NCBI RefSeq assembly: GCF_000246985.2
Contig: NC_022084.1
Span: 887,246 to 951,245 of the forward strand
Direction of reading: 5' to 3'
Length of the DNA stretch: 64,000 bases
DNA from: Thermococcus litoralis DSM 5473
GTDB taxonomy: Archaea; Methanobacteriota_B; Thermococci; Thermococcales; Thermococcaceae
Shown one piece after another: positions 26,694 to 35,091 of the stretch (positions are counted from its first letter, which is position 1; every line of letters begins with the position of its first letter). Both the position numbers and the translations under genes were made by a program. The notes under the pieces are model-generated. The model was not told the DNA's origin, ran no database searches, and saw only the letters and a list, made by a program, of their open reading frames with translations.

Positions 26694-27931
26694 TTGACAT
26701 CTCCCTCCAGAGATTTTATTATCCTCCTTTCAATCCAATGAACCTGAGACAATGCTCTCCTTTTTTCTTTTAACACATTTAATCTTATAGTTTTTTTAAT
26801 GGACATATAGTTGCTTCTGCAATATTCTATCTTGTTTAAAATCTCATCCACTATTTTTCCACTCTCCCACAAATCAGGGGTTGACTTGATAATTAATTGA
26901 GGGATACCTATCCGTTCTCCCAAAATAGCATCATACTTTATAGAGTACGAGATAGCCACGGCGATCCCTCCCAGTTGGAGAGTGGATATTGCCGCGTGCA
27001 TCCTTCCAGTTATAGTTAGGAAACTGCGGCCCAAAATAATTCTCGCTTCCAAGGGGGAGATTACATCATGAATCAAAACCATAGGAACGTCTGGGGTTGA
27101 ACTCGCAATATGACGAATGACATATGCATCACTTACATAAGAAGGATTGTGAACATGAGCTAATAAAACGATATCGTATTGAGGGTATCTATCATGAAGC
27201 GCTCTTATCACATGAATCCAAGCTTCATAGTACTTATCAAAATCTTCTGCGTATTTCATCCATAAACCAGATGGTACCAGTACAATATATCTTCTATCCC
27301 TTAATCCATATTTACCAAGTACACTACTATAATCTTGTGAGTGTTGTCGAGGTAAGTCCAAAAATGCTAAATCTGAACCCCTAAATACTGTGTCAGGGGC
27401 TAAACCTAGGGTGTCAACAGCATAAGAATAGGACCAATCATCCCTAACTGATATGAATGGCTCTCTTAAAAAGAATCTTGCAAATTTACGTTTCCATCCC
27501 GTAAACGGTCCAATTGTTTGACCAATCAAGAAAACCTTTTTTCTTCTGGATATCAACTTTAAATATGCCAATTCCATAAACAAACCTGGATTAAAATAAT
27601 ATTCAGAAAAAACATCTCCCCCGAGGTATATAATTATATTGTAAGTATTTCTTAGCAAGATTCGTGGTAGATATAGCAGATAGTAAATAAAATAATAGAT
27701 AAGATACGAAAGTAGGCTTTTTTGTAATATTATTTTGGGGCTATGCACTTTGAGATTCAGTTTGTTCTCAAACAATGCATTTATTCGCCCCTCTGCGTCC
27801 TCAAAGCTAACATTTGGAGAATGAATTACCGAGATACTACCTATCTTCTTTGAAAAAGAGGATACTAGTGTAGTTAACATCATCTCCTCCCCATAATTAA
27901 ACACATTCCAAATCCGGATCAGAGCCCTCAT
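26690..27931 (-). CDS. polysaccharide pyruvyltransferase family protein
   Basis: A 413-residue protein of the WcaK/CsaB group. IRIWNVFNYGEEMMLTTLVS opens the N-terminal Rossmann half, IIIYLGGDVFSEYY is the middle motif, FLIGQTIGPFTGWKRKFARF and TITGRMHAAISTLQLGGIAV follow. The known reaction is transfer of pyruvate from PEP as a ketal onto a sugar. Overlaps its neighbours on both sides by 4 nt, so it is translationally coupled to the FrhB-like protein and the GT4. Confidence 0.85.
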   Translation of the reverse strand: MRALIRIWNVFNYGEEMMLTTLVSSFSKKIGSISVIHSPNVSFEDAEGRINALFENKLNLKVHSPKIILQKSLLSYLIYYFIYYLLYLPRILLRNTYNIIIYLGGDVFSEYYFNPGLFMELAYLKLISRRKKVFLIGQTIGPFTGWKRKFARFFLREPFISVRDDWSYSYAVDTLGLAPDTVFRGSDLAFLDLPRQHSQDYSSVLGKYGLRDRRYIVLVPSGLWMKYAEDFDKYYEAWIHVIRALHDRYPQYDIVLLAHVHNPSYVSDAYVIRHIASSTPDVPMVLIHDVISPLEARIILGRSFLTITGRMHAAISTLQLGGIAVAISYSIKYDAILGERIGIPQLIIKSTPDLWESGKIVDEILNKIEYCRSNYMSIKKTIRLNVLKEKRRALSQVHWIERRIIKSLEGDVK

Positions 27932-29130
27932 AAAACTTCCCCTCCTTTTAGCGGGTTTCCTATTTTTACTTTCTCATTGTTATAATGCATTTTTACTAGT
28001 TTATTAGCGTGGTATCCAAGTTTTTTCCTCGCCTTGGGATTCTTTATCAAATTCTCAACAGCCCTTATAAACTCTTCATCTACATCATCAACTATTATCG
28101 CATGCTTACCATTCACTAACTCTAACCCCTCAGCACCCTTCTTAGTCGTTACTATCGGTAAACCCACAACCATATAATCCAACATCTTAAGCTTAACACC
28201 TTCTCCGCTAATGAGAGGGACAACAGCTATATCACATTCTTGTAAAGTGCTGTAAACATTCTCCACAAAGCCCAAGGAATAAAGATTGTCTCTCTCAATT
28301 TTTGGAACGCCCTTTCCAAAGATGATAAACTTGAAATTTTTGTATTGCTTCAATTTGGGAACAAGCTCTCTCACTATTATATCAATTGCTTCCCTATTTT
28401 GTACTGTTCTGTAGATTCCATGGAATACTGCCAGAATTTGAGATTTATCCCTTTTTAAAGCTCCTTTTCTTCTTTTTGGATAGCTACTGTAATTAATAAG
28501 TGGGGGCAAGACTCGTATTTTCTCCGGATACACTCTATACTCCTCGACAAACTTTCTCTTATTCTCCCAACTTATGGCCAGTGTGCAGTCAGCATATCTC
28601 AAGGCAAGCTTTTCAATCCATCCAATTGTTACAATGTAAAACAGCTTAATGAATGCTGGAATAGACTTATCTTTGCTTATTATTTTTGCATACTCTTTCT
28701 CCACATTGTGAGAGTCTTGGATGATGAAAGATTTAAGCCCAAATATCTTTTTGGCGATCAGCCATGTAGAAAAGAGCCCCCACGGCTGGCTTACTAAAAT
28801 GATTGATGGAGAATACTTCTTCAGAATCTTAAAAAGCTTAGATTGGTAAAACGGATTTAGTGAGAGAAAATATGAGCCCAAACGCATATTTTTTATTTTT
28901 ATGAAGTCAAACGCATAAAAATATTCTCTAATGATATTTCCTTGGTCATCTTCTTTTTTTAAATCGGAGGGTTCCAATACTATAACCTCTCTATCCTTAC
29001 CAGCAAGGATCCCAGCAATTGACGACACTCTGCTTTCAACGCCCTCAGTGGGATTTTCGTTTAATCTAACCTTTGTATGGGGAGATATAATAAGTATCGT
29101 AGATAATTTTTCAGTTTCTGAACAGGACAT
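27928..29130 (-). CDS. GT4-like glycosyltransferase
   Basis: A 400-residue GT-B protein. STILIISPHTKVRLNENPTE is an N-terminal acceptor half with little similarity to the common GT4 start. Later blocks are VLPPLINYSSYPKR, ILAVFHGIYRTVQN and a donor region IAVVPLISGEGVKLKMLDYM, in which the first glutamate of E-x7-E is kept. GGGGATG lies 8 nt before ATG 29130. Second-last tier of the same leftward operon. Confidence 0.78.
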   Translation of the reverse strand: MSCSETEKLSTILIISPHTKVRLNENPTEGVESRVSSIAGILAGKDREVIVLEPSDLKKEDDQGNIIREYFYAFDFIKIKNMRLGSYFLSLNPFYQSKLFKILKKYSPSIILVSQPWGLFSTWLIAKKIFGLKSFIIQDSHNVEKEYAKIISKDKSIPAFIKLFYIVTIGWIEKLALRYADCTLAISWENKRKFVEEYRVYPEKIRVLPPLINYSSYPKRRKGALKRDKSQILAVFHGIYRTVQNREAIDIIVRELVPKLKQYKNFKFIIFGKGVPKIERDNLYSLGFVENVYSTLQECDIAVVPLISGEGVKLKMLDYMVVGLPIVTTKKGAEGLELVNGKHAIIVDDVDEEFIRAVENLIKNPKARKKLGYHANKLVKMHYNNEKVKIGNPLKGGEVL

Positions 29131-29136
29131 CTTTAT

Positions 29137-30063
29137 TCATCCCCGATCTCTCATTTCCCGTATCATCCTCTTCAACTCAGCCATACTCTTAAACATGTAG
29201 CTCATCACGAACCCAACGGCTATGAACTGCACGCCTCCGAGCACGAGGATGGCAACTACGATCGCAAGCAAATCGTGAGGAACACGATGAAGCCACTCGT
29301 AAACCACATAAATCCCTGTGATCAAACCCAGCAACAAGAAAATGCCACCAAGGAAGTAGAGGTACTTCGCAGGGTTGTATCTCACAAGCATCTCGATTAT
29401 CGCCTTTCCAATCCTCCATCCGTCTTTTATTGGGTGGAGGTTTGCGTTCCCTTTCCTCTTGTAGTAATTTATCGGAACCTCTGCAATTCTGAAGCCCTTG
29501 GCTACTGTCTCAACCGTAAGCTCGGTCTCGACCTCAAAGCCGTGCTTCTCAAGCTCAACACTTTTGTAGAGGGCCTTTGTGAGAGCCCTGTAACCAGTAA
29601 GCATATCATAAACGGGAACACCGTACAGAAACCTGAAAAGGGCGTTGAATATTTTGTTTCCGATCAAATTAAGCTTTGTAAAAGCTCCTTTCTCAAAATT
29701 CATCAGCCTGTTTCCAATGACATGATCAGCAATGCCCCTCCTTATTGGCTCAAGGAGCTTTTCAATGTCCTTGGGGTCGTAGGTTCCATCACCGTCTATC
29801 ATAACAACAACTTCGCTGTCTATCATTTTGAGTGCCTCAGCAACAGCCTGACCTTTGCCTTTTCCGGTCTGAAGGACGACCCTTGCGCCCTTTTCCTCTG
29901 CAATCTCTCGCGTCCTATCGGTGCTGTGCCCATCTATAACAAGGATGTTATTGTAGCCTAGCTTCTTGAACTCGTCAATTACCCATCCTATGCCTTCCTC
30001 TTCGTTCTTTGTTGGTATCAGTATGGTCACATCTTCCGGTTTAATGTCCTTTTGATATCCCAC
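29137..30063 (-). CDS. GT2 dolichyl-phosphate-sugar synthase-like enzyme with two C-terminal membrane segments
   Basis: A 308-residue GT-A enzyme. VTILIPTKNEEEGIGWVIDE, VIDGHSTDRTREIAEEKGA and the metal motif VVMIDGDGTYDP are near the N terminus; GYRALTKALYKSVELEKHGF is the acceptor region. Two hydrophobic segments at about 235-258 and 268-292 fit membrane anchoring. Relatives put a sugar on dolichyl phosphate. The GTG start at 30063 shares one base with the stop of the gene before it and has GAGGGAG upstream. Confidence 0.85.
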   Translation of the reverse strand: MGYQKDIKPEDVTILIPTKNEEEGIGWVIDEFKKLGYNNILVIDGHSTDRTREIAEEKGARVVLQTGKGKGQAVAEALKMIDSEVVVMIDGDGTYDPKDIEKLLEPIRRGIADHVIGNRLMNFEKGAFTKLNLIGNKIFNALFRFLYGVPVYDMLTGYRALTKALYKSVELEKHGFEVETELTVETVAKGFRIAEVPINYYKRKGNANLHPIKDGWRIGKAIIEMLVRYNPAKYLYFLGGIFLLLGLITGIYVVYEWLHRVPHDLLAIVVAILVLGGVQFIAVGFVMSYMFKSMAELKRMIREMRDRG

Positions 30064-30437
30064 TATGCTCCCTCCGCAATAATCAACGGTATATTCAAAT
30101 ACCTCGACCCAATAACTAAATCTGCCTCACCCTCCAAAATCGGCTTCAATAAGAGGGGAATCTCGTCGGGATTGTGCTGACCATCGGCATCAATAGTTAC
30201 AATAACATCATAACCATTGGCTAAGGCATAACCAAAGCCCGTCTTTAACGCCGCTCCCTTCCCTTTGTTAACCTCATGCCTAATGACAATTGCACCTGCC
30301 TTTTGAGCGATCTCAGAAGTTCTATCTTTAGAGCCGTCATCAACAACAAGAACATCTCCATACTTTTTAGCGAGAGCAACGACTGACCCAATCGTCAGCT
30401 CTTCGTTATAAGCGGGAATTATTATGAGGGTTTTCAT
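30063..30437 (-). CDS. truncated GT2 glycosyltransferase (DPM1-like N-terminal core)
   Basis: A 124-residue protein: MKTLIIIPAYNEELTIGSVV, VVDDGSKDRTSEIAQ, the metal motif VTIDADGQHNPDEIP and ADLVIGSRYLN, then a short non-family tail. Full-length relatives have 220 or more residues, so the acceptor half is missing. It may be a pseudogene; the donor-binding core is complete. ATG 30437 is selected by GGTGA 5 nt upstream, and its start region is part of a 19-bp direct repeat with 31581-31599. Confidence 0.75.
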   Translation of the reverse strand: MKTLIIIPAYNEELTIGSVVALAKKYGDVLVVDDGSKDRTSEIAQKAGAIVIRHEVNKGKGAALKTGFGYALANGYDVIVTIDADGQHNPDEIPLLLKPILEGEADLVIGSRYLNIPLIIAEGA

Positions 30438-30448
30438 GCTATTCACCT
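30430..30448. repeat. 19-bp direct repeat, left copy
   Basis: The 19 bases GTTTTCATGCTATTCACCT are identical to 31581-31599. Each copy covers the start codon and ribosome-binding site of a leftward gene (GT2 here, MNT there). Together they bracket a 1.15-kb block with a PIN/RHH pair and a broken MNT/HEPN pair. Confidence 0.7.
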
Positions 30449-30882
30449 TTCAGCTCTTCCAAAAATTCTTCCGGTCTCAATATTTTAAAGCAATGCTCTC
30501 TTATTTTGAATTCTCTTTTATCATCATCTCTCAAATCAAGCAGGTCTCTATCGAGGGTTATCAGATAATCCACTTTTGCTTCATACGCGACATCTAAAAA
30601 TTTGTTGTCCTCATAATCTCTACAGAGATTAAAATTTTCTTTTGTATCAACAATTGATGAGTGTTTTTTGATCATCTCAAAGAACTTAACTGCAAAGCTC
30701 AGAGTGAAATATCCCTCAACGACTTTTTCAACAAGTGTTCTTCTGAACTCTTCCAAAGTTTCTTTGGAGGCATAATTCACAATCTTATCTAAAAGCATGA
30801 GCTCTACAATTTTAAAAGGTGAGGATTTCTTTGAAATCGCCGCTGAAATAAGAACTGAAGTGTCTACAACAGCCCTCTCCAT
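30439..30882 (-). CDS. PIN-domain toxin (PIN_3 / COG1569 type)
   Basis: A 147-residue PIN ribonuclease. The first acidic residue is in AVVDTSVLISAAISKKSSPF, further acidic residues are in CRDYEDNKFLDVAYEAKVDY and LITLDRDLLDLRD, the standard PIN_3 layout. Predicted to cleave RNA when free of antitoxin. It overlaps the upstream ribbon-helix-helix gene by 19 nt and appears intact. Confidence 0.85.
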   Translation of the reverse strand: MERAVVDTSVLISAAISKKSSPFKIVELMLLDKIVNYASKETLEEFRRTLVEKVVEGYFTLSFAVKFFEMIKKHSSIVDTKENFNLCRDYEDNKFLDVAYEAKVDYLITLDRDLLDLRDDDKREFKIREHCFKILRPEEFLEELKGE

Positions 30883-31166
30883 TTTTTAAATGCCTCCCTG
30901 CTCTCCTTGATTTCTTCAAGCACTTCTTCCTCGGATTTCAGCTTTCCCTCTTTTCCCAGTCTTTCTCTCAAATCCTTAATCTCCTCTAAAAATTCTTCCT
31001 CGGAACTCTCAGCCCTGAGCTTGTCCCAGATGTCTAAGAGTGCTTTAATGAGAGAAAATTTAATGAATTCGGAAGTGTCTTTAAATATCCCCATCTCCAC
31101 AAGCTTTTCAACTTCCTTCTCAAATGTCTCGGGAACTTCAACTGATATGGTTTTGGTCTTTATCAA
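30864..31166 (-). CDS. ribbon-helix-helix antitoxin partner
   Basis: About 100 residues. IKTKTISVEVPETFEKEVEK begins a beta strand plus helix typical of an RHH fold, followed by a highly charged helical C terminus rich in glutamate that would wrap the PIN toxin. A TTG start at 31166 fits a GGGGTGG site 5 nt upstream; GTG 31175 would lie inside that site. Likely autoregulates the pair. Confidence 0.78.
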   Translation of the reverse strand: MIKTKTISVEVPETFEKEVEKLVEMGIFKDTSEFIKFSLIKALLDIWDKLRAESSEEEFLEEIKDLRERLGKEGKLKSEEEVLEEIKESREAFKKWRGLL

Positions 31167-31214
31167 TAATCCCACCCCCTCTGTGTTTTGTGGACTTTAA
31201 TACTTTAAAATTTT

Positions 31215-31301
31215 TCAATTCACCCCTTTAGTGTATTCCTCAATCCTCTCAATGGCTTCAAGCATGTCTTCAAGGAAAAGCCGGTAATCCCGTTTAGACA
31301 T
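31215..31301 (-). pseudogene. HEPN (DUF86) N-terminal fragment
   Basis: A 28-residue ORF, MSKRDYRLFLEDMLEAIERI then EEYTKGVN and a stop. This is the standard opening of DUF86/HEPN toxins, whose full length is about 110-140. It starts inside the restored stop of the MNT gene (ATGTCTAA overlap), the usual MNT-HEPN layout, so the toxin was lost by truncation. Confidence 0.7.
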
Positions 31302-31588
31302 GGATAAGTTCCTTTTATGTATTTCCAGAGCTCGGGTTTTCTCATAACACCATTCTTTGTCACAAGATCAGCTTTTACTCCAAGGAGGCTTTCGAGATAA
31401 TCTTTCAAGTCTACAATCTCCCAGCCAAGGGGCTCATAAAAGTCCACCAAAATGTCAACGTCACTCACTTCGCTCTGCTCTCCCCTAACGTAAGAGCCAA
31501 AAATCCCAATCTCCTTAACTTTAAACTTTCTCCTCAATTCCTCCTTATGCTCCCTCAAAATTTTCTCAATCTCTTCAAGTGTTTTCAT
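31294..31588 (-). pseudogene. minimal nucleotidyltransferase (MNT), frameshifted at 3' end
   Basis: MKTLEEIEKILREHKEELRR opens the protein; IGIFGSYVRGEQSEVSDVDI holds the GS-x9/10-D-x-D catalytic motif. The family ends KPELWKYIKE-EL-IHV; here the frame slips at 31311-31316 (CC then T4) and runs on to 31220. Restoring it gives ELIHV and a stop at 31294-31296. The catalytic core is intact, so activity cannot be excluded. ATG 31588 is set by GGTGA upstream. Confidence 0.7.
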
Positions 31589-31599
31589 GCTATTCACCT
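31581..31599. repeat. 19-bp direct repeat, right copy
   Basis: Identical to 30430-30448. Covers the start codon and ribosome-binding site of the MNT gene. Confidence 0.7.
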
Positions 31600-31767
31600 A
31601 AATCCTTCTTTAGCCTCTCAACATTGTCGATTAGCACTATCCCTTCTTTTTTGTATGCATCTTCAAACTGACCTCTCCTCCTGCCGTAAGAGATCTCTTG
31701 CATCTGGATTCTCCTTTAGATGTTCAATTAAGACACTTGAATCAGTAAAGGCTTGGAAGCTCTTCAT
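31590..31767 (-). pseudogene. VapC-like PIN toxin with internal deletion
   Basis: The first 25 residues, MKSFQAFTDSSVLIEHLKEN, are a normal PIN N terminus. The last part, in another frame, reads ISYGRRRGQFEDAYKKEGIV then LIDNVERLKKDLGE and a stop. Only about 55 of some 130 residues remain. The join at about 31690-31705 removes the central catalytic acids. The toxin is dead; its antitoxin at 31742 is intact. Confidence 0.7.
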
Positions 31768-31966
31768 ACAGATCAACCTTCAGTTCTTTTGCTGATTTTT
31801 TGGTTTTTAATATTCCTTTTAGCGATCTAAAGCCTTTAATCAGCTCCTCTAAGTCTTCTTTTTCGATTAAGGTCTTGACAAAATTTTCTACCTCTCGCCT
31901 TACGAATTCCTCCATCCCATCCGGAACGTTGATTTTGATTACCACTTTTCCCACTTTTCTCACCAT
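31742..31966 (-). CDS. VapB-like antitoxin, orphaned by toxin deletion
   Basis: A 74-residue protein, MVRKVGKVVIKINVPDGMEE followed by FVRREVENFVKTLIEKEDLE. A beta strand plus two helices fits a small antitoxin of the kind found before PIN toxins in Thermococcales. It overlaps the start of the VapC remnant by 26 nt. Upstream, 31967-32213 holds no gene; TTTTTAAAAGTTTTT near 32090 is an AT-rich promoter-like patch. Confidence 0.65.
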   Translation of the reverse strand: MVRKVGKVVIKINVPDGMEEFVRREVENFVKTLIEKEDLEELIKGFRSLKGILKTKKSAKELKVDLYEELPSLY

Positions 31967-32213
31967 CAGTGGCTATGTTATCCTTTCAAAAATAAAAGCC
32001 TTGTCCCTTAATATTAGTTAGTCTCCTCATGACAGGACCGAGTTTAATTCCAAGCAGATCACTCAGTGTAGTATTTTACTATAACAGATTTTTAAAAGTT
32101 TTTCATTAAATTAATGGAAGATTTTGAGAGGATATCAAAAAGTTTTGTTGTGTCATAAGACCCTAAACTTCATGAATCTTAACATAACTTGTAACACTTT
32201 GCACCAAACGTTC

Positions 32214-34511
32214 TCACCCTTTCCTAAACACTCCCCTGTCAACTATTTTCTTACCCACAGCGTAAGCATATCTTATCACGGTACCGTTAACCTCACTCGG
32301 TAGCTCGAACTCTTCCAAGCCCTTAACACCATACCACTTCTCAAACACTTTTGTCCCATTATCAAGGAACCCCCATATGCCGAGCCCTGTCCCCGTGGCG
32401 TTCTCGAAGTGGAACATTACTCTGCTGTTAGTTTTTTCAACCTCAACGTTGGGATGTCTGAGCTTAAGTATCTTTATAACCCCTCCATCAGAGTAAACCA
32501 GCTCATAAGGCTCTTCAGGCCTTATAAAAAGCCTTGCAAGGGTTGTGTTGAGGGTTTCTTCGTTCATAAGCACAGCATACTTGTAGTTGAGGTTGATGTA
32601 GAGGTAAGCGTTGGAGTTCGAGGATGTTAAGTTCGGCCTAATGATTTCCCCCTTGTATTCAACGTAAACTTCCCTTGGAGTCAACGCTTGCCCATTGGCA
32701 TTTATTACAACATTCCACTCTTCGCCGGGCTTTGCTATAACCCTGTATCCTCCCCTCTCAAACACTAGCGCTCCAATGGAAGAGGTCATGGGAAGGAGAA
32801 CGAGTCCATAGCTTTCACTCACGTTGTATTTTGGATGTCTCTTTGCAGTATCAACTATAGCGCCAAACTTGAGGAAATCGTAATAGGAAACGATAACATA
32901 ATCAACTCCTAAGCTCATCACCCAGTTTTCATCGAGCTTGCCTAAGTAGTACAAAGCGACTCCTGTGTTCGGGCTTCCCTGAGCTATTGGAGACCTTCTA
33001 GCGTAATAAGTAACCCAGTGGCCGTAATCCCACCATGCCAAAATCACATCGTTTTCGTTTGAGTTCTCACCAAGCCACCTCAAAGCTTTCTCCCACTGTT
33101 CGTTCATAAAGGGCTTTTCTTTTGTAACACTATCAAGCCCAAAAGCTGTATTAACTCCAGGAATAATTACAAGAAGCCCCAGTGTCAGTGCAAGAGACTT
33201 CTTCCTATCCAAGCGGGACAAAACGCTATAGAGCTCCCATAATCCAACTCCAGCCATCAGCGCAATCGCCATCGAACCTATAAAGAGAAACCTCGTCCAG
33301 GTTTTGATCATATAGATGCTTGGCAAAACAAGCCCGAGGAACATAAAGTCCTGAACCTTCACTTCTCTCAGCCTAAACCTAAGGAAGAAGAGAGGGATAA
33401 GGAAGATGCTCAAGGCGAAGGCGTTCCATAGGTCATCGAAAGTAGAAGGTCGAGTCTCCGCTATCGGAGCCTCCTTAAAAATCCCAAACCCAGTAGACAG
33501 TTCCTTTAGAGCCTCGAATCTATAGAACAGCACAAACACACCTAAGATTGCCAATCCCACCAAAACTCCCACTCTCACTTTAATATCTTTAATGTATCTG
33601 CTGAGAATGAAGAGCAGTATTATGAAAGCGAGCGCCAGCGGGACTAAATATTTAATATGAATAATAAGGTAGGCATCCTTTATTGTGCCGAACTCAAGGG
33701 CAAGCTTCTCAGCAACTTTCTTACCAAGCTGATCATAACCCAGCATACCATAGCCATACTTTCCTCCCAAGGAGTTCGCTATAAAAGCTCCCACAACGGT
33801 TGAAGCAGCTAATGCCAGAGAATCAAAAAACTTCTCTTTTTCATCTAAAAGAAAGGCCCCAACAGCCAAGAAGACTGCGTTAGCTAGGAGAAAGACAAAA
33901 ATTGGGTAATAAGCCTGCCAGAAGATGGCTGCAAAACCGCTTGCAAAAGCCAGGATAAGGTAAAAAGCAAACCTTTTATATCTAAGCTTTTCCCTCATGT
34001 AGAAAGCGTATGCAATTCCAAACAAAGCCACCGAATACCAGAAGAGCATGTAGTTGTCTCCCCTATAATAGTTTGCCATTGACCTAAAAATGTGCCCAAA
34101 GCTCACCGCAAGGAAAAGAGATGCAAAGAAAGCCCTTCTCTCATCGTAGAGCTTCAGCAAAGCCAAATAGAAAAACACTATCGTCAGAACCCCAAAGATT
34201 ACGGGCGTTATCCTAAAAGCGTTATATAGAGAGACTCCAAAGGTCTTTAGCACTTTGTAAACGTAAGCGGGCGTCATCCATAGGCCAAGGGGATGGAAAG
34301 TCCTCACCTGATAGCCCCAAGGCCCACCGGCAATAGTAAAAAAGTTGAACCACTCACCAGCTTTCAACGCTTCCTCTATGTAAGCAAGATGAAAATACGG
34401 ATCATAGCCGAGCATGTATTTAAATCTTAAAGGTATCAGCCTAAAGATCAAAGCTACAACCGTTATCAAAGGAAGTGCAATCTTGGGCTTGAAAACCCTC
34501 TCAAAGTCCAT
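32214..34511 (-). CDS. aglB: AglB/STT3 oligosaccharyltransferase, copy 1
   Basis: About 765 residues. It transfers lipid-linked oligosaccharide to Asn of N-X-S/T outside the cell. The N-terminal half has about 13 membrane segments; the first external loop has LGYDPYFHLAYIEEAL with the catalytic aspartate, and RGDNYMLFWY follows. The soluble part has the hallmark WWDYGHWVTYYARRSP. ATG 34511 is chosen over GTG 34517 because AGGTG lies 5 nt before it. The length is that of the short archaeal paralogues, not the 960-residue form. Very similar to the copy at 49140, including stretches of identical DNA. Confidence 0.93.
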   Translation of the reverse strand: MDFERVFKPKIALPLITVVALIFRLIPLRFKYMLGYDPYFHLAYIEEALKAGEWFNFFTIAGGPWGYQVRTFHPLGLWMTPAYVYKVLKTFGVSLYNAFRITPVIFGVLTIVFFYLALLKLYDERRAFFASLFLAVSFGHIFRSMANYYRGDNYMLFWYSVALFGIAYAFYMREKLRYKRFAFYLILAFASGFAAIFWQAYYPIFVFLLANAVFLAVGAFLLDEKEKFFDSLALAASTVVGAFIANSLGGKYGYGMLGYDQLGKKVAEKLALEFGTIKDAYLIIHIKYLVPLALAFIILLFILSRYIKDIKVRVGVLVGLAILGVFVLFYRFEALKELSTGFGIFKEAPIAETRPSTFDDLWNAFALSIFLIPLFFLRFRLREVKVQDFMFLGLVLPSIYMIKTWTRFLFIGSMAIALMAGVGLWELYSVLSRLDRKKSLALTLGLLVIIPGVNTAFGLDSVTKEKPFMNEQWEKALRWLGENSNENDVILAWWDYGHWVTYYARRSPIAQGSPNTGVALYYLGKLDENWVMSLGVDYVIVSYYDFLKFGAIVDTAKRHPKYNVSESYGLVLLPMTSSIGALVFERGGYRVIAKPGEEWNVVINANGQALTPREVYVEYKGEIIRPNLTSSNSNAYLYINLNYKYAVLMNEETLNTTLARLFIRPEEPYELVYSDGGVIKILKLRHPNVEVEKTNSRVMFHFENATGTGLGIWGFLDNGTKVFEKWYGVKGLEEFELPSEVNGTVIRYAYAVGKKIVDRGVFRKG

Positions 34512-34584
34512 ACCCACACCTGCCTAAAGCATCTCTAAATGTATTAAACCACTCGGCAAATATATGCTTTATTCTCCATTATTT

Positions 34585-35091
34585 CTAAAGTTTCTCCTCC
34601 AACTCAAACATCACAGTTTTCTTAACTTCTTTCATGTTGAAAAGCACAAAGAGCAACGTAAGAGCGGCTAAGATTGTCACTTGGTTTTCCGCCGTGTACA
34701 GATAACTGTATCTCATCTTTATAACCGCAATCAAAGCAAAAACTACGACCAAAAATATCATTGTCTTGTAGAAGTACGATTTATTACCCACAAATCTTAC
34801 CAAATCACTAAAAGACCTAAACTTGGGAATCTTTCCAAACTCAAACCCAACCAAAATCTCCCTCAAAACTCCCAACGAAGGAACAACCCCCAACAAAAAC
34901 CCCTTCAAAGACCCAAAAGAAATCACATCACTAAAAGAGACTTCGTTAACCAAAACTATCCCGTAGAAGAAGTAAGCCAGAAGCCCCAAATCCTTACTCT
35001 TCCTAGTCAATAAATACACCAAGGGTATCAGAACAACAGCTTTACTCCCCAAAATCAACCCACCGATTACAGCAACTATTCCCCAGATCAT
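34585..35091 (-). CDS. small membrane protein, last gene of MoxR operon
   Basis: A 168-residue protein with four or five hydrophobic segments (IWGIVAVIGGLILGSKAVVL at the start) and no recognisable motif. It overlaps the DUF58 stop by 4 nt, so it belongs to the MoxR-DUF58 operon; such operons often end in membrane proteins of unknown role. Confidence 0.65.
   Translation of the reverse strand: MIWGIVAVIGGLILGSKAVVLIPLVYLLTRKSKDLGLLAYFFYGIVLVNEVSFSDVISFGSLKGFLLGVVPSLGVLREILVGFEFGKIPKFRSFSDLVRFVGNKSYFYKTMIFLVVVFALIAVIKMRYSYLYTAENQVTILAALTLLFVLFNMKEVKKTVMFELEEKL

Noticed and set aside
29275-29961. 228-residue plus-strand open frame
   Set aside because: It is fully antisense to a clear GT2 gene, shows no domain and has no ribosome-binding site or promoter.
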